Source: Aralia elata (Eukaryota > Streptophyta > Magnoliopsida > Apiales > Araliaceae). Taken from it: 64,000 nt of DNA. A program made the position numbers and the translations under genes. Below the pieces are notes generated by a model. It saw only the letters and a list, made by a program, of their open reading frames with translations, did not search any database and was not told the origin of the DNA. The stretch is from contig CM068386.1 in assembly GCA_034770075.1 (NCBI GenBank), forward strand, positions 78,593,007-78,657,006, given 5' to 3'. Numbering within the stretch: position 1 is the first letter of the stretch; every line of letters starts with the position of its first letter. Shown here in pieces: positions 23,031 to 34,594 of this stretch.

Positions 23031-25148
23031 TTAAATTTGTCCGGCCAACTTCATTGTTACATATTGCTTCTTCATCTCAATTGGCAAACTTAGGAAAAGG
23101 TCGACATCAGCCGGGTTGCTCACTATTTTTGCTGCAGCCATTATCTTCTCTTCGTTGGTGAAAGTGCCAATGTTATCAATGATACCATACACGTCTCTGC
23201 GCGATTTGGCCAAGTCCTGGTCATAGCCAATCCTTTGGGTCATAAGTCCAAGGTGTTGGGCAGTGGTGTTGATCAAACTATTAAGGCTATCATGCATTTT
23301 TTCCACAGTTTCAAGGAGCACATCTTGGCGCTTAAGCTTTTTGTTCCTTCTATCAATTGCATTAGAATCACCCGTAGAAGCACCTTCAGCTTCCTCTTTA
23401 TCTAACTCCTCCACTACATCACCAGGAGCCTCAGCATGTTCTCCCGTAGCTCGATCCTTACCAAAAAATTGTTGCCAATCCTCATACCATGTCAATGGCT
23501 TGTTCCGCAACTTAACTATATCAGGATCTTTCTACACAAATAAAAAAAATCAACAAAGAAAGGAGGTCAAATTGAAGTTTAAGGAAACATGTGAGTAATT
23601 ACAATTCATATTTATATACATATTAAAACACACAGAATTCGTCCAACCAAAACAGCTGATGTTTCTTCACTTCTTTTCATATTAGTTTACTGCATTTGCA
23701 AACAAATATATAACTAAAATGACTCCATCTAAAAACCTTGTTATATACTTGCATATGAATTCTACTAAAATATATGCAGAATTCGTCCAACCAAAACTCA
23801 CATCATGCATCTTAAACCCATGAAGCAGCAACATTCTTGCTTTTTGCTTCACCACAAAAGAAAAGCAAGCAAAGCTAATAACAACTTCATCCATATAAAG
23901 CCACTTGAATGTCTTCAACATATATAATTGGCAACAACACCAAACAAAATAAAAAATTATATATATATATATATTATTAAGTTGTAAATAACATGTGATT
24001 TCTTAAGAAACTATGCCAATGCCTATTTTATTAGGCTATATTGGCTTCCTGACACAAAAGTCATTAACTGGAAAAAACCATATGAGAATTAGCCAGTGCC
24101 ACACGAGAAAAGAATAGAATACATTTTCCTCTTAACAATCAAGAAAGAGAACAAATTTTAAAAATAAAAATAAATTTCTCCAGCATTGGTATCTGCTATT
24201 AGAAATTTTTTTTTTGGGACGCGAATAGATATATATCAACCAAGCATTTTCATAAGCTGCAATCAGACATTGGTAAATACTGTACATACAACAACCTCAA
24301 TACTCTTAACTTAATGAATCACTTGAACCAACCCCACTATACTGGACAAAACTCATGATGAATGAATTGGAAAAGGGCCACTAAATAAAATTGCAAACAG
24401 CCAAAAAAAACCTAAAATTATAGACACAAGCAGAAGGTCAAAAAGAATAATAATGACAGAAAATTAGCTAGGGGACATTATACCACGCGGGCTCATTGTG
24501 GAATGTTTCTTCTGCAATCTCCCTCTAAACTGTCTGATGGTTGCACTTCATCTGTTCACAAGTTATCTATTTTGTTTTTTGTTTTTCAAAAGCAGTACAT
24601 GTATGGGAATTATACTACATCAAATGATCAAATAACACTTACCATACAATATCAATTTAAGAGAATGTAAGCTGCAATAGACGAAATGATCATTTGTTCG
24701 TTTTTGGTCTAAAGAAGTATATATGTAAAAAACATTCTAGTAACATCTAAATGGGCTAATACAAGAAGAACAGGGGTATATAAATTATTACCTTACAGTA
24801 AGATGTCCACACATCCTCATCTTCTATATTCAGCATTTTTTCGCTCTCACTCCACGCAATGCCACTAGTACTCAAAGCACCATAGATACAACCCCAAAGT
24901 TTTTTCCAAGTTTTTATCTTGGATTCGATATGTGGCCTTTCACGCAAATCGGTGTTGGGCAAAATTTTCAACATATTTTTCTCCAGTTCTGCCACATAGC
25001 CATTTCTAAATTGGCCATTGTCTTGTTTGAAGCCCTCTGCAATGATTTGGTAGAAAGAATCTACAAGTGCTTTCTCTTCAATAAATGTCCAACTCCTTCT
25101 ATTTCTTAGGTCTCTCGAGTGTTTTTGACTTGAAGACGAGGATTCCAT
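23031..25148 (-). CDS. Myb/SANT-like protein of the PIF element (ORF1), two exons
   Basis: Exons are 25148-24792 and 23531-23031 on the minus strand. They join in phase across a GT-AG intron (AAG|GTAATA, then TGTGTAG|AAAGAT) to give about 285 residues with no stop. The start is the ATG of MESSSSSQKHSRD, since upstream codons do not look like this family. Residues about 15-110 are a Myb/SANT-like DNA-binding domain (RRSWTFIEEKALVDSFYQI, WKKLWGCIYGAL, DVWTSYCK). The second exon gives NKPLTWYEDWQQFFGKDRATG and an acidic linker. In PIF/Harbinger elements this second protein binds the element ends and helps the transposase enter the nucleus and act. That role is known for the family and inferred here. 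Confidence 0.85.
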
Positions 25149-25450
25149 GGCTGAATAATTATAGAAGATAATAGTTACATTCACAATTTTATTAAACAAG
25201 CTTCACATAACCAAAAAGTAACCTGAATATAAGAGATACGATATGCATTAAGTTGAATGTATAGACAACATATATACAGAGAAAATAGATGTACCACAGT
25301 GCATTAGCAACATAAGTACTAGGATATTCTGAGTTTTAGTTTATAAAACATAATCACAAACTAATCATAATAACAAGCCACATAGCACTAGGATATTCTG
25401 AGTTTTAGTTTAATTTTAATAAACAAAGAAACAATTTTGAATTTCTAACT

Positions 25451-25933
25451 TCACCCCTGCCATGGGGGAAGACCTCTAACTGCCCTCCACTCATTATACA
25501 TTGTTATGCCCATTTGACGTCTTTTCTCAGTCCATTGATTGGATGTTTCACAAGTGTCAATCAAATTAGCATCCAAATCTATTGCATCAGGATTGTTTGC
25601 AGCATCCATATCATCCTGCACCGCATCTAGTGGATCACTCCCCATCTCTTTTCGAATCAAATTGTGCAGAAGAACGCACGCAGTGATAATACGACATTGG
25701 GTTTTGTAAGGATAAAATGAAGGACTTCTAAGGATGGACCAACGTAGCTTGAGAACACCAAAAGCTCTTTCAATGACATTACGGGCCGTAGAGTGCTTCA
25801 TGTTGAAGTACTCTTCTGGACAGGTAGGTTGCCTCCCATTTCGCCAAGTAGCCAAATGATATCGTTGTCCCCTATGTGGAGCTAAGAACCCTTCACCATT
25901 TGTATATCCAGCATCACAAAGATAATAATATCC
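25451..25933 (-). pseudogene. PIF/Harbinger transposase, C-terminal exon only
   Basis: The DDE nuclease fragment runs from GYYYLCDAGYTNGEGFLAPH to the stop at 25451, about 160 residues. It contains the second catalytic aspartate (LCDAGY) and the glutamate (VIERAFGVLKLRW). The exon begins after the acceptor GAATTCAG at about 25934. The preceding exon should carry the helix-turn-helix and first catalytic aspartate, but nothing like it was found in 25934-28499, so the gene appears to have lost its N-terminal half. The family protein is usually about 400 residues. The C-terminus TMYNEWRAVRGLPPW is typical. Confidence 0.88.
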
Positions 25934-25942
25934 TGAATTCAA

Positions 25943-28499
25943 TAGATGCCCTTAGTTAGTTTCTCTTACATTAGAACGTCAATGATATTTTGACTTTAAC
26001 TCGGTATAAAACTAAATCTTACCAAATACTGTTAATGAGTTAAACCTTTTCTTTTGACTTCATTACATTTATTGAGCCAAGCCATTATACTCCTGAGTGC
26101 TAGTGTTTGAACAAGTACTAGCTGTTGTCCGCTAGTTTCAACGTGAACTAATCCCCAAAAGATATACTAAAATAAAGTAAATATGATCTTATAACCAGTC
26201 CCATATTACTCAAAATGATCTTGGTATCATTTATTCATTTAACTGCTCAAATAGTCCATTTCTCTGTGTTCTTTATAACTCTCTGTACTTGAGAAAGAAG
26301 TAGCCTAATAGGTCTTTTTCCCATTGAGAAATAGGAATCACATCCATATATAGAATCTACAGTATGGAACTTGAACAGAAAAGTTGGACCATGAATGCTA
26401 TCTAGAATTTCTTCCTCTATAAACTTGTTAGAAAACCATGACTTTTTGTCAATTTCTGCCGAGTGTAGACTTTGTTGTCATGTAATTGATTCTTTTAACT
26501 TTTTTCAAGGAACCCGAGCACTATCATTCAGTCAATAACACACTGAAAAAATTCCATCACTTTCAACATTTTTGTGTCGGTAACTGTTAGTTCTATATCT
26601 TCAAATTAAAGAAAAGGTGCTACAATCTATATTAGAACAATAATCCAGAAATCTTTTTGAGATTAAGGTGACCTGAAACATTGGTTACTTTAGCACAGTA
26701 AAATTGGTGCAGAAAGTGACTTCAGGTTTTACTATTATCATATACTAGTAGTAAATTTCAGGGGCTAACCTTGGTGTTTATGTTCCTCAAGCAAGTCCAC
26801 GTAATGTGGAGAGTCTAAAGGCTTTAAACGTCTTAAAGTGAAATATACATATACATACATACATACATATATATATATATATAACTGTAATCCTTTAGCA
26901 AAAGCTAGATTCTGTAAAGCATGCATACTAATCCTGATTGAGAAATCATAGTATTAGAAAATTGACCCGAAAAAGGCACTTTCTCTTCATCATAAGTATC
27001 AATATATTCTCTCTCTTTACAAGGTCAAAATCCCCAAATTAAGAAAGTAGTACTTTTTTCCCAGATGGGAATTATATAATTAGGAAATTTCAAATATTTT
27101 GAACCATATTTCCTTTCAATACATGTTTGAATTTAATTAGAAGAAAGATTAGAATCTTGAGGATAGAGAATTTGAAGAACTAGAACCAGAACTAGAACTG
27201 AACCAAAACTAGAACCAAAACCAATATTAAGACAGCTGCAGTTCCAGGCTAGCTAATGAGGATAATAATATCAAGAATAACATAAAAGAGTAAATTCAGA
27301 ACACATTAATCAACATGAACAATGCAAGAATGCCAAGAACCAAGTAGAAATTTTCAGCTTTAGCGAAATTGTAGTTCCTTGTCGCATTGAAGAAAAATGT
27401 TACAAATTCTAACAATCTGATGTAGTACTAAACCTGCTATTTCAAATACATCTATATACAATCAGTTCCAAGTAAGACCAAGACAACAACCCACGAGAAA
27501 AAGAGATACCGAGTAATCTTCTATATAGAGTTGATATAACAAGCATAATTGCCTACTAATCCTAAACAAAGATCTTCAGCTCAAGGTTCAGTGAATAGGA
27601 AAAAAGGTAGCTATCTGTAAAATCAACTTTGCCCAAAGATCATCAGCAGATGATCAGATCTTACCACACAGGTCTGTTATTGCCCATCTCCTTTTCTCTC
27701 CTCACCGCCGATTCCTCAACGAAATTCACCGTAACTGGACGCTGAACAGGGGTCCGGTCACAAATAGAGGATTTGATTGGGATAAAATAGGAAAAGGGGT
27801 TGAAGGACGTGGCGGTTGAGAGAGAGAGAAAGACGAGAAGAGATAAAAGGGAGCAGAATTAAGAGAAACAGTCGCCATTCCAGATTTAAAACCTTTTTCT
27901 TAATCTGCATAAATAATTTCTGAGGGCTTTCGAAATTCATCACCATCACTTTCTTAATTTCTATTCATCCACCAAACATTTAACAGAGCATAGATCAAGA
28001 ACAGCAAAAGGAGAAGAGAGAAAATAGTTCAAACAGTGTACAAACTCGAAGAAGAAGAGTGATAACTATGTAGATCTTAATTTCAGATCTTAAATCAGAC
28101 GAATACAAAGTAAAATTACACAAACCTAGCTGAAGAATGCATATTAGAAGAAAGAGAGATGAAGGATTCTCACCAGAAAAATCAATTTGAACAAAAGAAA
28201 TCCTTCGGTGGTTGTTGTCGCCGAGCGAGGAGAAGAGACGATCAGAGATCAGAGGATAAAAGGAGAGATATTATATTCAGTCGACTGATAAACGGATAAA
28301 ACAGGATATTATGTCAAAAGGTCAGGGGTAATTTTGTCTAAAATAATTTAGTCCCAAATGAAGGGATTATAATACCTGATGGTAGATGGTATTAAATAAT
28401 CCTTCATCTTTACCCATTTTATAATCCTTGGACTAATAGTCCCAAGCTCAAATTTAAAAACAAACAAGGCACTTGGGATTAATAGTCCTATCCCAAGTG
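25943..28499. other. PIF right non-coding region
   Basis: No coding region was found where the transposase 5' exon is expected. There is an (AT)n and CATA-rich microsatellite at 26845-26883. A purine/pyrimidine-biased part at 27680-28260 may hold the promoter and 5' untranslated region of the minus-strand genes. Confidence 0.5.
26845..26883 (+). repeat. microsatellite (ACAT)n-(AT)n
   Basis: Consecutive ACAT units pass into AT dinucleotides in non-coding PIF sequence. Confidence 0.9.
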
Positions 28500-28526
28500 T
28501 AATCCTTGCAAACAAACATAGCCTTA

Positions 28527-29812
28527 GGGTATATCAAAGGGTATGATTGGGTATAATAAGTTATATATGGAGATAGGTGAATGATCAACAAAGAATCTAC
28601 CACTTCTAGTAAAAGGAGAGAATGTCCTATGTGATTCGATAAATGACGACTCAGAAGTCTTTGGCCAAAGCAGAATGAAATTAGAAAGGAGTTTCTAATT
28701 TACATTATCAGAGTTGTGCATTTGAGAATCGAAATACATATAATTAAATAAAATAAGGCTTGACAGTAATTCCATGTCTTATATTTAATTGGGACATTGT
28801 ATGGTAGAAGGATTGAATTGTACGGTAACTATTCACTGAAAGGTTCTTTTGTGATTAATGTTGAAATCTATATTATCTGGAAAGTCATTAATCGCTAAGG
28901 GGGCTTACTCTTATCGTAGAATAAATATTATTTATTTAAATAAATTAAATAGTTTAATTTATTTATTTAAATAAGATTAGAATTGTTCTAATTGATTTAT
29001 TCACAACCGGTTTAATATGGAGAACCTAAAGGGTCACACCGTAAAAGAAAAATATTTGTTTAAGAAGTAAATGGCATAATTGTAATAATAAGTTAAGTGT
29101 ATTTAATTTAATCTATGGAGATAGAATAAATTAAATATCTTAATATTTATTATTTAATATTTTAGAAATATTAAATATAAATTAATAAGAGGAGTCTTAT
29201 TATTATTATTACGATTACTATTATTTAATTCCTAATAGGGATTGAGAATTAATTAATAGAAGTACTCTCTCATAAATTCCTAATTGGATTAGGAGTTTAA
29301 TTAATTAAAGGAGTTTAATTAAAATAAAAACCCTAATCCTAAATAGTTTAGGAGGGTTCCCTATATCTATAAATAAGAGGAGTCTTATCATAATTTAGGG
29401 TTAAACAGTTACACATTTTTCCATATGAATTGGAGAGAGAGTACTTGCAATTTCTATAGAGATAGAAACTAGGGTTTTGCCAACACTCATCTTCTTGAAC
29501 AACTATTATTCCTTGGTTGGTGGATCACCTCTAGAGGCCAAATACTTGGGTGGCTAATGTTGATCAAAGGAAGGAATTTAATCGGTGGAATTCAAGGAGA
29601 ACACGAAGGATTTGGAGGTGAACTCGCACCTGTGGAAGCATGGTTCTACAAGGGTATGATTCTCATACTTTATCTCTTTCATTTAATTGATAATTGAGCA
29701 CATGGATGATCATGGTGATGGTTTGTATGAAAAATTTTAAAATCCGTTTTATCGCGCTTCCGCACTATTTATGTAATTTGATTACATGTTCGCGCTATAT
29801 ACAAACCTAACA
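28527..29812 (+). repeat. 3' LTR of copia A, right part
   Basis: It resumes GGGTATATC after the PIF element and ends CCTAACA. The following GGTAT is the target duplication. Relative to the 5' LTR it has a TTAATTAAAGGAGT insertion near 29300 and a four-base insertion near 29515. Confidence 0.93.
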
Positions 29813-31038
29813 GGTATTTCTAGAGATGGCTTCAATCACTCAAAGGGTTGCTCTGTGCTTTTTAATGGTTCGAATGGGATTTTGAATCGGTGTACCCTAG
29901 GCAATGCATCCAACCTCTGAAGATAATCAATAATCTCAGCATCATCTAAATCTTCCTCCCCTGACAAGGTAGTCTCTAATGAATCCCTAATCATCAACTT
30001 CAAAAATTCATCATCGACGACTTTTTTCACCATATCCATTCTGAAACACTCCTCTGCGTCCGTAGGAAACCTCATAGCCTTAAACACATTGAACTTCACT
30101 TCTTGGTCTTGAACCCTCATAGTTAATTCTCCTTTCTACACATCAATGAGTGTTCTACCGGTTGCTAAGAATGGTCTTCTAAGTATGATAGGAATGTCCT
30201 TGTCTTCTTCTTAATCCAATATGATGAAATCAGCTGGAAATATGAACTTATCAACTTTAACAAGTATGTCCTCCACAATTCCTCTCGGGTATGTAACAGA
30301 CCTATCTGCTAGCTGAAGAGATATGTTTGTAGGTTTCGGTGCAGGTAAACCTAACTGAGAGTATATCGATAAAAGGCATAAGGTTGATACTAGCTCCCAA
30401 ATCACACAAACATTTATTAAATGACAAGTTACCAATGGTGCAAGGAATAGTAAAGCTGCTAGGATCTTTCAACTTTGGTGGCAATTTCTTGTGGAGCACC
30501 GCACTACATTTTTCAGTCAAAGCTACTGTTTCATAGTCCTCAAGCTTTTTCTTCCTTGACAAGATTCCCTTCATAAACTTAGTGTAACTCGGCATCTGCT
30601 CTAACTTCCGCAAATGGTATGTTAATTTGTAACTTTTTACAAATTTCGAGAAACTTGGAGAATTGTTTATCTATCTTTTGTTTTTGAAGTCTCTGTAGAT
30701 ATGGAACTGGGGGATATAACTTTGGTGGTGTTGTTTGTTCCTTTATTTTGTTCAATTTCGAACTTCTTTCCTTCCTCGTTTGAAAGCTCTGCAATTTCAT
30801 CTTCTGGTGGGTTGCGCGCTCGCGCTGTGTCCTCGTGTACTTCCGGCGCGGCCGTGCCTGTTGGCAGTAATTGTTTTCCGCTTCTCAAAGTGATAGCTTG
30901 GTAGTGCTCCTTCCCATCTCCTTTCGGATTAACCTTAGTATCACTTGGGAATGCTCCTTGGGGTCGACTATTCAAAATATGAGCTAATTGTCCCAACTGA
31001 TTCTCCAGATTTCTAATCGACACTGCTTGAATTTTCAC
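29813..31038 (-). pseudogene. Athila-like gag C-terminal linker and aspartic protease
   Basis: On the minus strand the region reads from gag linker (LENQLGQLAHILNSRPQGAFPSD) into protease and the start of RT. The protease core is CDLGASINLMPF (near 30390), followed by LQLADRSVTYPRGIVEDILVKV and FIFPADFIILD. The part MRVQDQEVKFNVFKAMRFP lies at 30120. The frame changes near 30800, near 30600 and near 30360, and stops occur at about 30211 and 29836. A GC-rich module interrupts the linker at 30810-30858. The frame continues at 14569 beyond copia A. Confidence 0.88.
30810..30858 (-). repeat. GC-rich module inside Athila-like gag-protease coding
   Basis: GCGCGCTCGCGC (about 30812) and GGCGCGGCCGTGCC (about 30845) lie in the reading frame, encoding TGTAAPEVHEDTARARNPP. 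They match the LTR and spacer modules of the same element in core and spacing. Confidence 0.75.
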
Positions 31039-32081
31039 ATTTATATCTACTTAGTTTAACAGCTTATCCTGATCATTCATTCTCCTCTCAGAAGCTGTAA
31101 TAAATTTTGTCAAGCAATCCTCCAAACTTTGTTTCCTCTCTGCCTGTTGTGGAACTTGATTTTGAAAATCTGGGGGATTTTGTGGTCTTGGGGCTTGATT
31201 TTAAGCCTGTGTATTGTTGCTCCAAGAGAACCTCGGATGATTTCTCCACCCCGGATTGTAAGTGTTTTGGTAAGGATTTAGAGGTTGTTGGTAGCTACCC
31301 ATAAACTGCACTACTTCAGGATTAATGGGACAATAATCTGTATGATGTGCTCCTACGCATAGCTCACAAACATAAGCAACTTGTGGAGTTTTTGACTCTG
31401 CTATAACATCAATTTTCTTAGACATAGCTGCCATTTGAGCTGCTAATGCTGTGACTGCGTCAACTTTAAACATCCCAGCTACCTTTTGTTAATTCATTTT
31501 GGAAGTCAGCCATTGATAATTATTAGCAGTCATTGTCTCCAATAGTTCATAAGCCTCATCAAACTTTTTATCCATAAGTGCTCCTCCCGCGGCTGCATCT
31601 ATGCTGGATCGAGTGTTACCACTTAACCAATTGTAGAATGTCTGAACCTGTAGCCGCTTGGGTAATCCATGGTGTGGGCATTTTCTCAATAAGTCCTTGA
31701 ATCTCTCCCAAGTCTCATACAATGAATCTCCATGTTGTTGCTCATAAGTGGAAATCTCATTCCTCAATTTGGCAGTTTTAGCTGGCGGAAAGAATTTCGC
31801 AAGAAATTTCTCAGCTAAGTTATCCCAGGTCGTGATGGATCCCGGCAGTAGCGAGTGCAACCAAATCTTTGCTTTATCCCTTAAAGTGAATGGAAATAAA
31901 CGTAGTCTGACTGCATCATCCGAAACATTGTGATATTTGAATGTATCACAAATCTCAAGAAAGCTCACCAAATGTTCATTCGGATCATCAGTGGCCAAAC
32001 CCCCAAACTGCACCGAATTTTGGATCATCTGAATTGTTCCCGGTTTAATCTCAAAAGTGTTTGTAGTGATCGCTGGCCTCG
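31039..32081 (-). pseudogene. Athila-like gag, main part
   Basis: This gag encodes the capsid-like coat and the RNA-binding region. It contains FGGLATDDPNEHLVSFLEIC, WLHSLLPGSITTWDNLAEKF, YETWERFKDLLRKCPHHGL and FYNWLSGNTRSSIDAAAGG, all typical of Athila gag. The zinc knuckle is CELCVGAHHTDYC (near 31370, form CX2CX3HX4C). In-frame or near-frame stops lie at 31489, 31201 and about 31055. Upstream it is continuous in frame with the N-terminal piece at 34414-34594 once the solo LTR is taken out. Confidence 0.9.
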
Positions 32082-32675
32082 TGATGAGTGTGTTTTATAT
32101 ACACAAATTGAGTACTTTTAGGCTTGATAATTTGTAAGTCTTTAGCTATTTCGTTTGGTTTTATGTGTTTTCATCTTATTGTTGTGTAATATAGTTTTGT
32201 ATTACTTTTATATGTTTTTGTATGCTTTTATGTGTTTTTACTTTATTTTGTAGGAATTGAAATAAAGGCCCCTTGGATCGATGCGTTTTTGGCTTGAATA
32301 TAGCATTCCCGCTGCTTGTTTCTCAATTTGACCCATGATGCAATCTGAATCTCTCAAAACGCAAAGAACGATAGTTGTATATTTTGATCTTAGCTTTCTA
32401 GAACATCTTGAATCATCCAATTTGAAGTTCGTATGAGAGAGTTATGGTCATTTTACCGTCAGATTTGACATGGATTTTACGTAGCAGTTGCTTCGGGCTC
32501 AATTTGAGCCTTGCTACGGCCTGTATCTCGTCACGCTTCAGTTATGAAAGTTGTAGAGCTCTTTATTAGCTTTCCATAGCATATTTACACGCCTAAATCC
32601 AAGTTCGGACGAAGACGTTATGACCATTTTACCAAAAGACGTCAAAGCTGGAAAATGCAGCAGAAGTACTGCCTG

Positions 32676-32815
32676 GCGCAGCTGCGGCGCCCAACCTGCA
32701 GAATCTGCAGATTTGGGCAGCGCAGCTGCACCTGGACGTTAGCCAAAGTTAGCGCAGCTGCGCCCGACATCCAGGGAGTTCACTATTCAGCGCATCCTTG
32801 CGCGTAGCTGCGCCC
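32676..32815 (+). repeat. GC-rich module of the solo LTR (GCGCAGCTGCGC type)
   Basis: Four motifs around GCGCAGCTGCGC occur, at about 32678, 32728, 32752 and 32805, with imperfect copies. They end about 75 bp before the TATA box at 32892. The layout equals that of the Athila-like LTR, with a different palindrome core. Confidence 0.8.
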
Positions 32816-32891
32816 GATTCACCAGATTTTGCGATTTTAGCTAATTTTTGGTCTAAATTCATGGGCTAAGCTAGGTTTTTGCTTAAGGAAC

Positions 32892-32899
32892 TATAAATA
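32892..32899 (+). promoter_or_regulatory. TATA box of the solo LTR
   Basis: TATAAATA follows AAGGAAC, downstream of the GC-rich module. Confidence 0.55.
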
Positions 32900-33789
32900 C
32901 AATATGTAGCCTCCATTTTTACAAGATCTAGACCCCAGAAATCAGATTCAAGAGAGGGGGAGCTACTAAATTCATCACGAAGGAGGGCCAAAGTGCTACA
33001 AATCAAGCTATATCAAGCAAAGGCCAAGGAGCAAAAGCATCAAGGATTGCAAAATCAAGGAAGAAAAGCTAGAGATTATCATCAACCCAACAAGCAACAT
33101 CTGAATATCCATCAAAATTGGTTTTATCTCTAATTTCCCTTCTAATTTGTAATCCAACATGATGTATAAATTGAATATGATGTTATTTGTAGCTACCATG
33201 AACTAGATTTTTATTCTAAGATTTTAATGGAACCCAACACCTAGTTTGAATCAAATTATCTCTCTTTGATATAAGTTATCATTTTAGAATTGGATATCAT
33301 AATTTGCGCTTCATGTATTAATTACCTTGATCATCAATTAATGTGATAATCTATATGGAATTGAGAAAGGAAATATAGATTGAGATCTGATTATGCTAGC
33401 ATGTGTTCATGAATTTCTGCATGTGATGGAATTTAAGTTTCGTGCCTAAGATAGAGATATACCGAAGCACCATATGTGGCCAATTAAGAACTTATGCTTC
33501 AACCCTTTTTGATTGTAATTCACATAGAGATATAGTGCGTTAGTCATCTAGGGTGTTCACATTCATTCTATCAATTGTGGATTTAGTGTGATACGAATAT
33601 GGTGCATCGAGAGGTGGCCATATTTTACATTCGTGTTCTCGACCAACATTCTAACGTAATAAATTGTGAATGGAATGTCTAGCATGATTTATGCTGAAAA
33701 TATAATTGATTGATCACCTATATGAAATTGAAAAGTGGATTATAGTGTTGAGATTTAGTTTTGATATCATACGAAAGTTCGAGATTCTT

Positions 33790-34105
33790 GTGGGTGGTGT
33801 ATAAAATTATGTGGCGTGTGTCTTATTCATTGTCCTCAAGAATGGATGACTTTCTAGTATTTGGAATAAAGATATATCTAGATGCCGTGTGTAACCATTA
33901 TGAGATTACAAATTTAATGACTCCCTACACGGAGGTTCATTCGTTTGATGGGTAGATTGACTAAGATTATGTGGCGTGTGTCTTGTTGATTATTCATGGA
34001 ATTGAATGGATTGTTGGCAAGTAGGATAAACATATAACTACGTGTCGTGTATGAGTGATTTTCATATGACCATACACTAAGGCTTATGAATAAGGTGAAT
34101 TTCTC
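33790..34105 (+). repeat. tandem duplication of about 160 bp in the solo LTR
   Basis: Two units share ATTATGTGGCGTGTGTCTT (33807 and 33967), a segment ending in GTGTCGTGTATG or GCCGTGTGTAAC, and a following segment with ACACTAAGG or ACACGGAGG. Divergence is moderate. Confidence 0.7.
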
Positions 34106-34413
34106 GGTTAACAATTCTTGTGATTTAACTTGTTGAAAATAAGAGAGATAAGAGATTTAAATGAAGTGTTGGGGGAAATTGTAATCTTAGACTTGTTAAT
34201 ATTAGATTTTCATTATCTTAAAAGCTTGTCAATTAATTAATCAAACAATTTAAATTTTCCTTGTTTAAATAAGATTGAAATGATAAATGGGTTAATAATT
34301 GGTAAACATTAGAAACAATTTCTCGTGGGATCGATACTTTACTTACTCTTTATTACTTGTTGACCGCGTATAGTTACGCGTATTTTTCGGTTGCGAAATC
34401 GACAAACACCTCG

Positions 34414-34594
34414 TGATGCTTGACTTGATCTTATCTATTTTAGGCATGACATATTCCCTCAATGATTTATGCTCTTCGTTATCCATGCTCACTTTCTCAA
34501 GTGTCTCTTTGCAGAATTTCCTCAACTTACGTAACTTGTTTTCAAGATCGTCCTCACACTGCACAAGTTCCGGTTGTTTTGATCTAGTTTGCAT
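34414..34594 (-). pseudogene. Athila-like gag N-terminus
   Basis: The ATG at 34594 starts MQTRSKQPELVQCEDDLENK and runs through a charged, probably coiled-coil segment (LRKLRKFCKETLEKV) to KSSITR, where the solo LTR interrupts. Reading then resumes at 32081 with AITTNTFEIKPGTIQ in the same frame. It lies about 115 bp from the primer site. This is the true gag start. Confidence 0.85.

Larger units (their letters stand above)
22277..28523 (-). mobile_element. PIF/Harbinger DNA transposon
   Basis: The 24 bp terminal inverted repeats lie at 22277-22300 and 28500-28523 (GGCYATGTTTGTTTGCAAGG followed by ATTA) and differ at one base. The flanking target duplication is TTA (22274-22276 and 28524-28526), the PIF/Harbinger signature. 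Subterminal regions are full of GGATTATAATCC-like palindromes. It holds a Myb/SANT-like gene and the 3' exon of a DDE transposase, both on the minus strand. The missing transposase N-terminus makes it non-autonomous as read. It sits in the 3' LTR of copia A. Confidence 0.95.
14570..29812 (+). mobile_element. copia element A, with PIF/Harbinger insertion
   Basis: This Ty1/copia element is complete by structure: 5' LTR at 14570-16357, primer site at 16359, leader, decayed gag-pol at 18283-21740, then the 3' LTR split into 21755-22276 and 28527-29812. It is flanked by GGTAT on both sides (14565-14569 and 29813-29817), a perfect 5 bp target duplication, so both LTRs arrived together. It interrupts pol of the Athila-like element. 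It is the same family as copia B and a relative of copia C. Confidence 0.95.
32082..34408 (+). mobile_element. solo LTR of a related Athila-like family
   Basis: A 2327 bp LTR starting TGATGAGTGTG and ending GACAAACA is flanked by a perfect CCTCG duplication (32077-32081 and 34409-34413). There is no internal region or second LTR, so it is a solo LTR left by LTR-LTR recombination. Its last 90 bp (TACTCTTTATTACTTGTTG, GCGTATTTTT) match the complement of the Athila-like LTR end, and parts near 33510-33560 also match, so the two are diverged relatives in opposite orientation. It splits gag of the host. Confidence 0.93.

Noticed and set aside
24535..24550. A middle exon of the PIF Myb-like gene near 24470-24550
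   Set aside because: The two flanking exons join in phase without it and give the expected family sequence. The candidate has stops in every useful frame.
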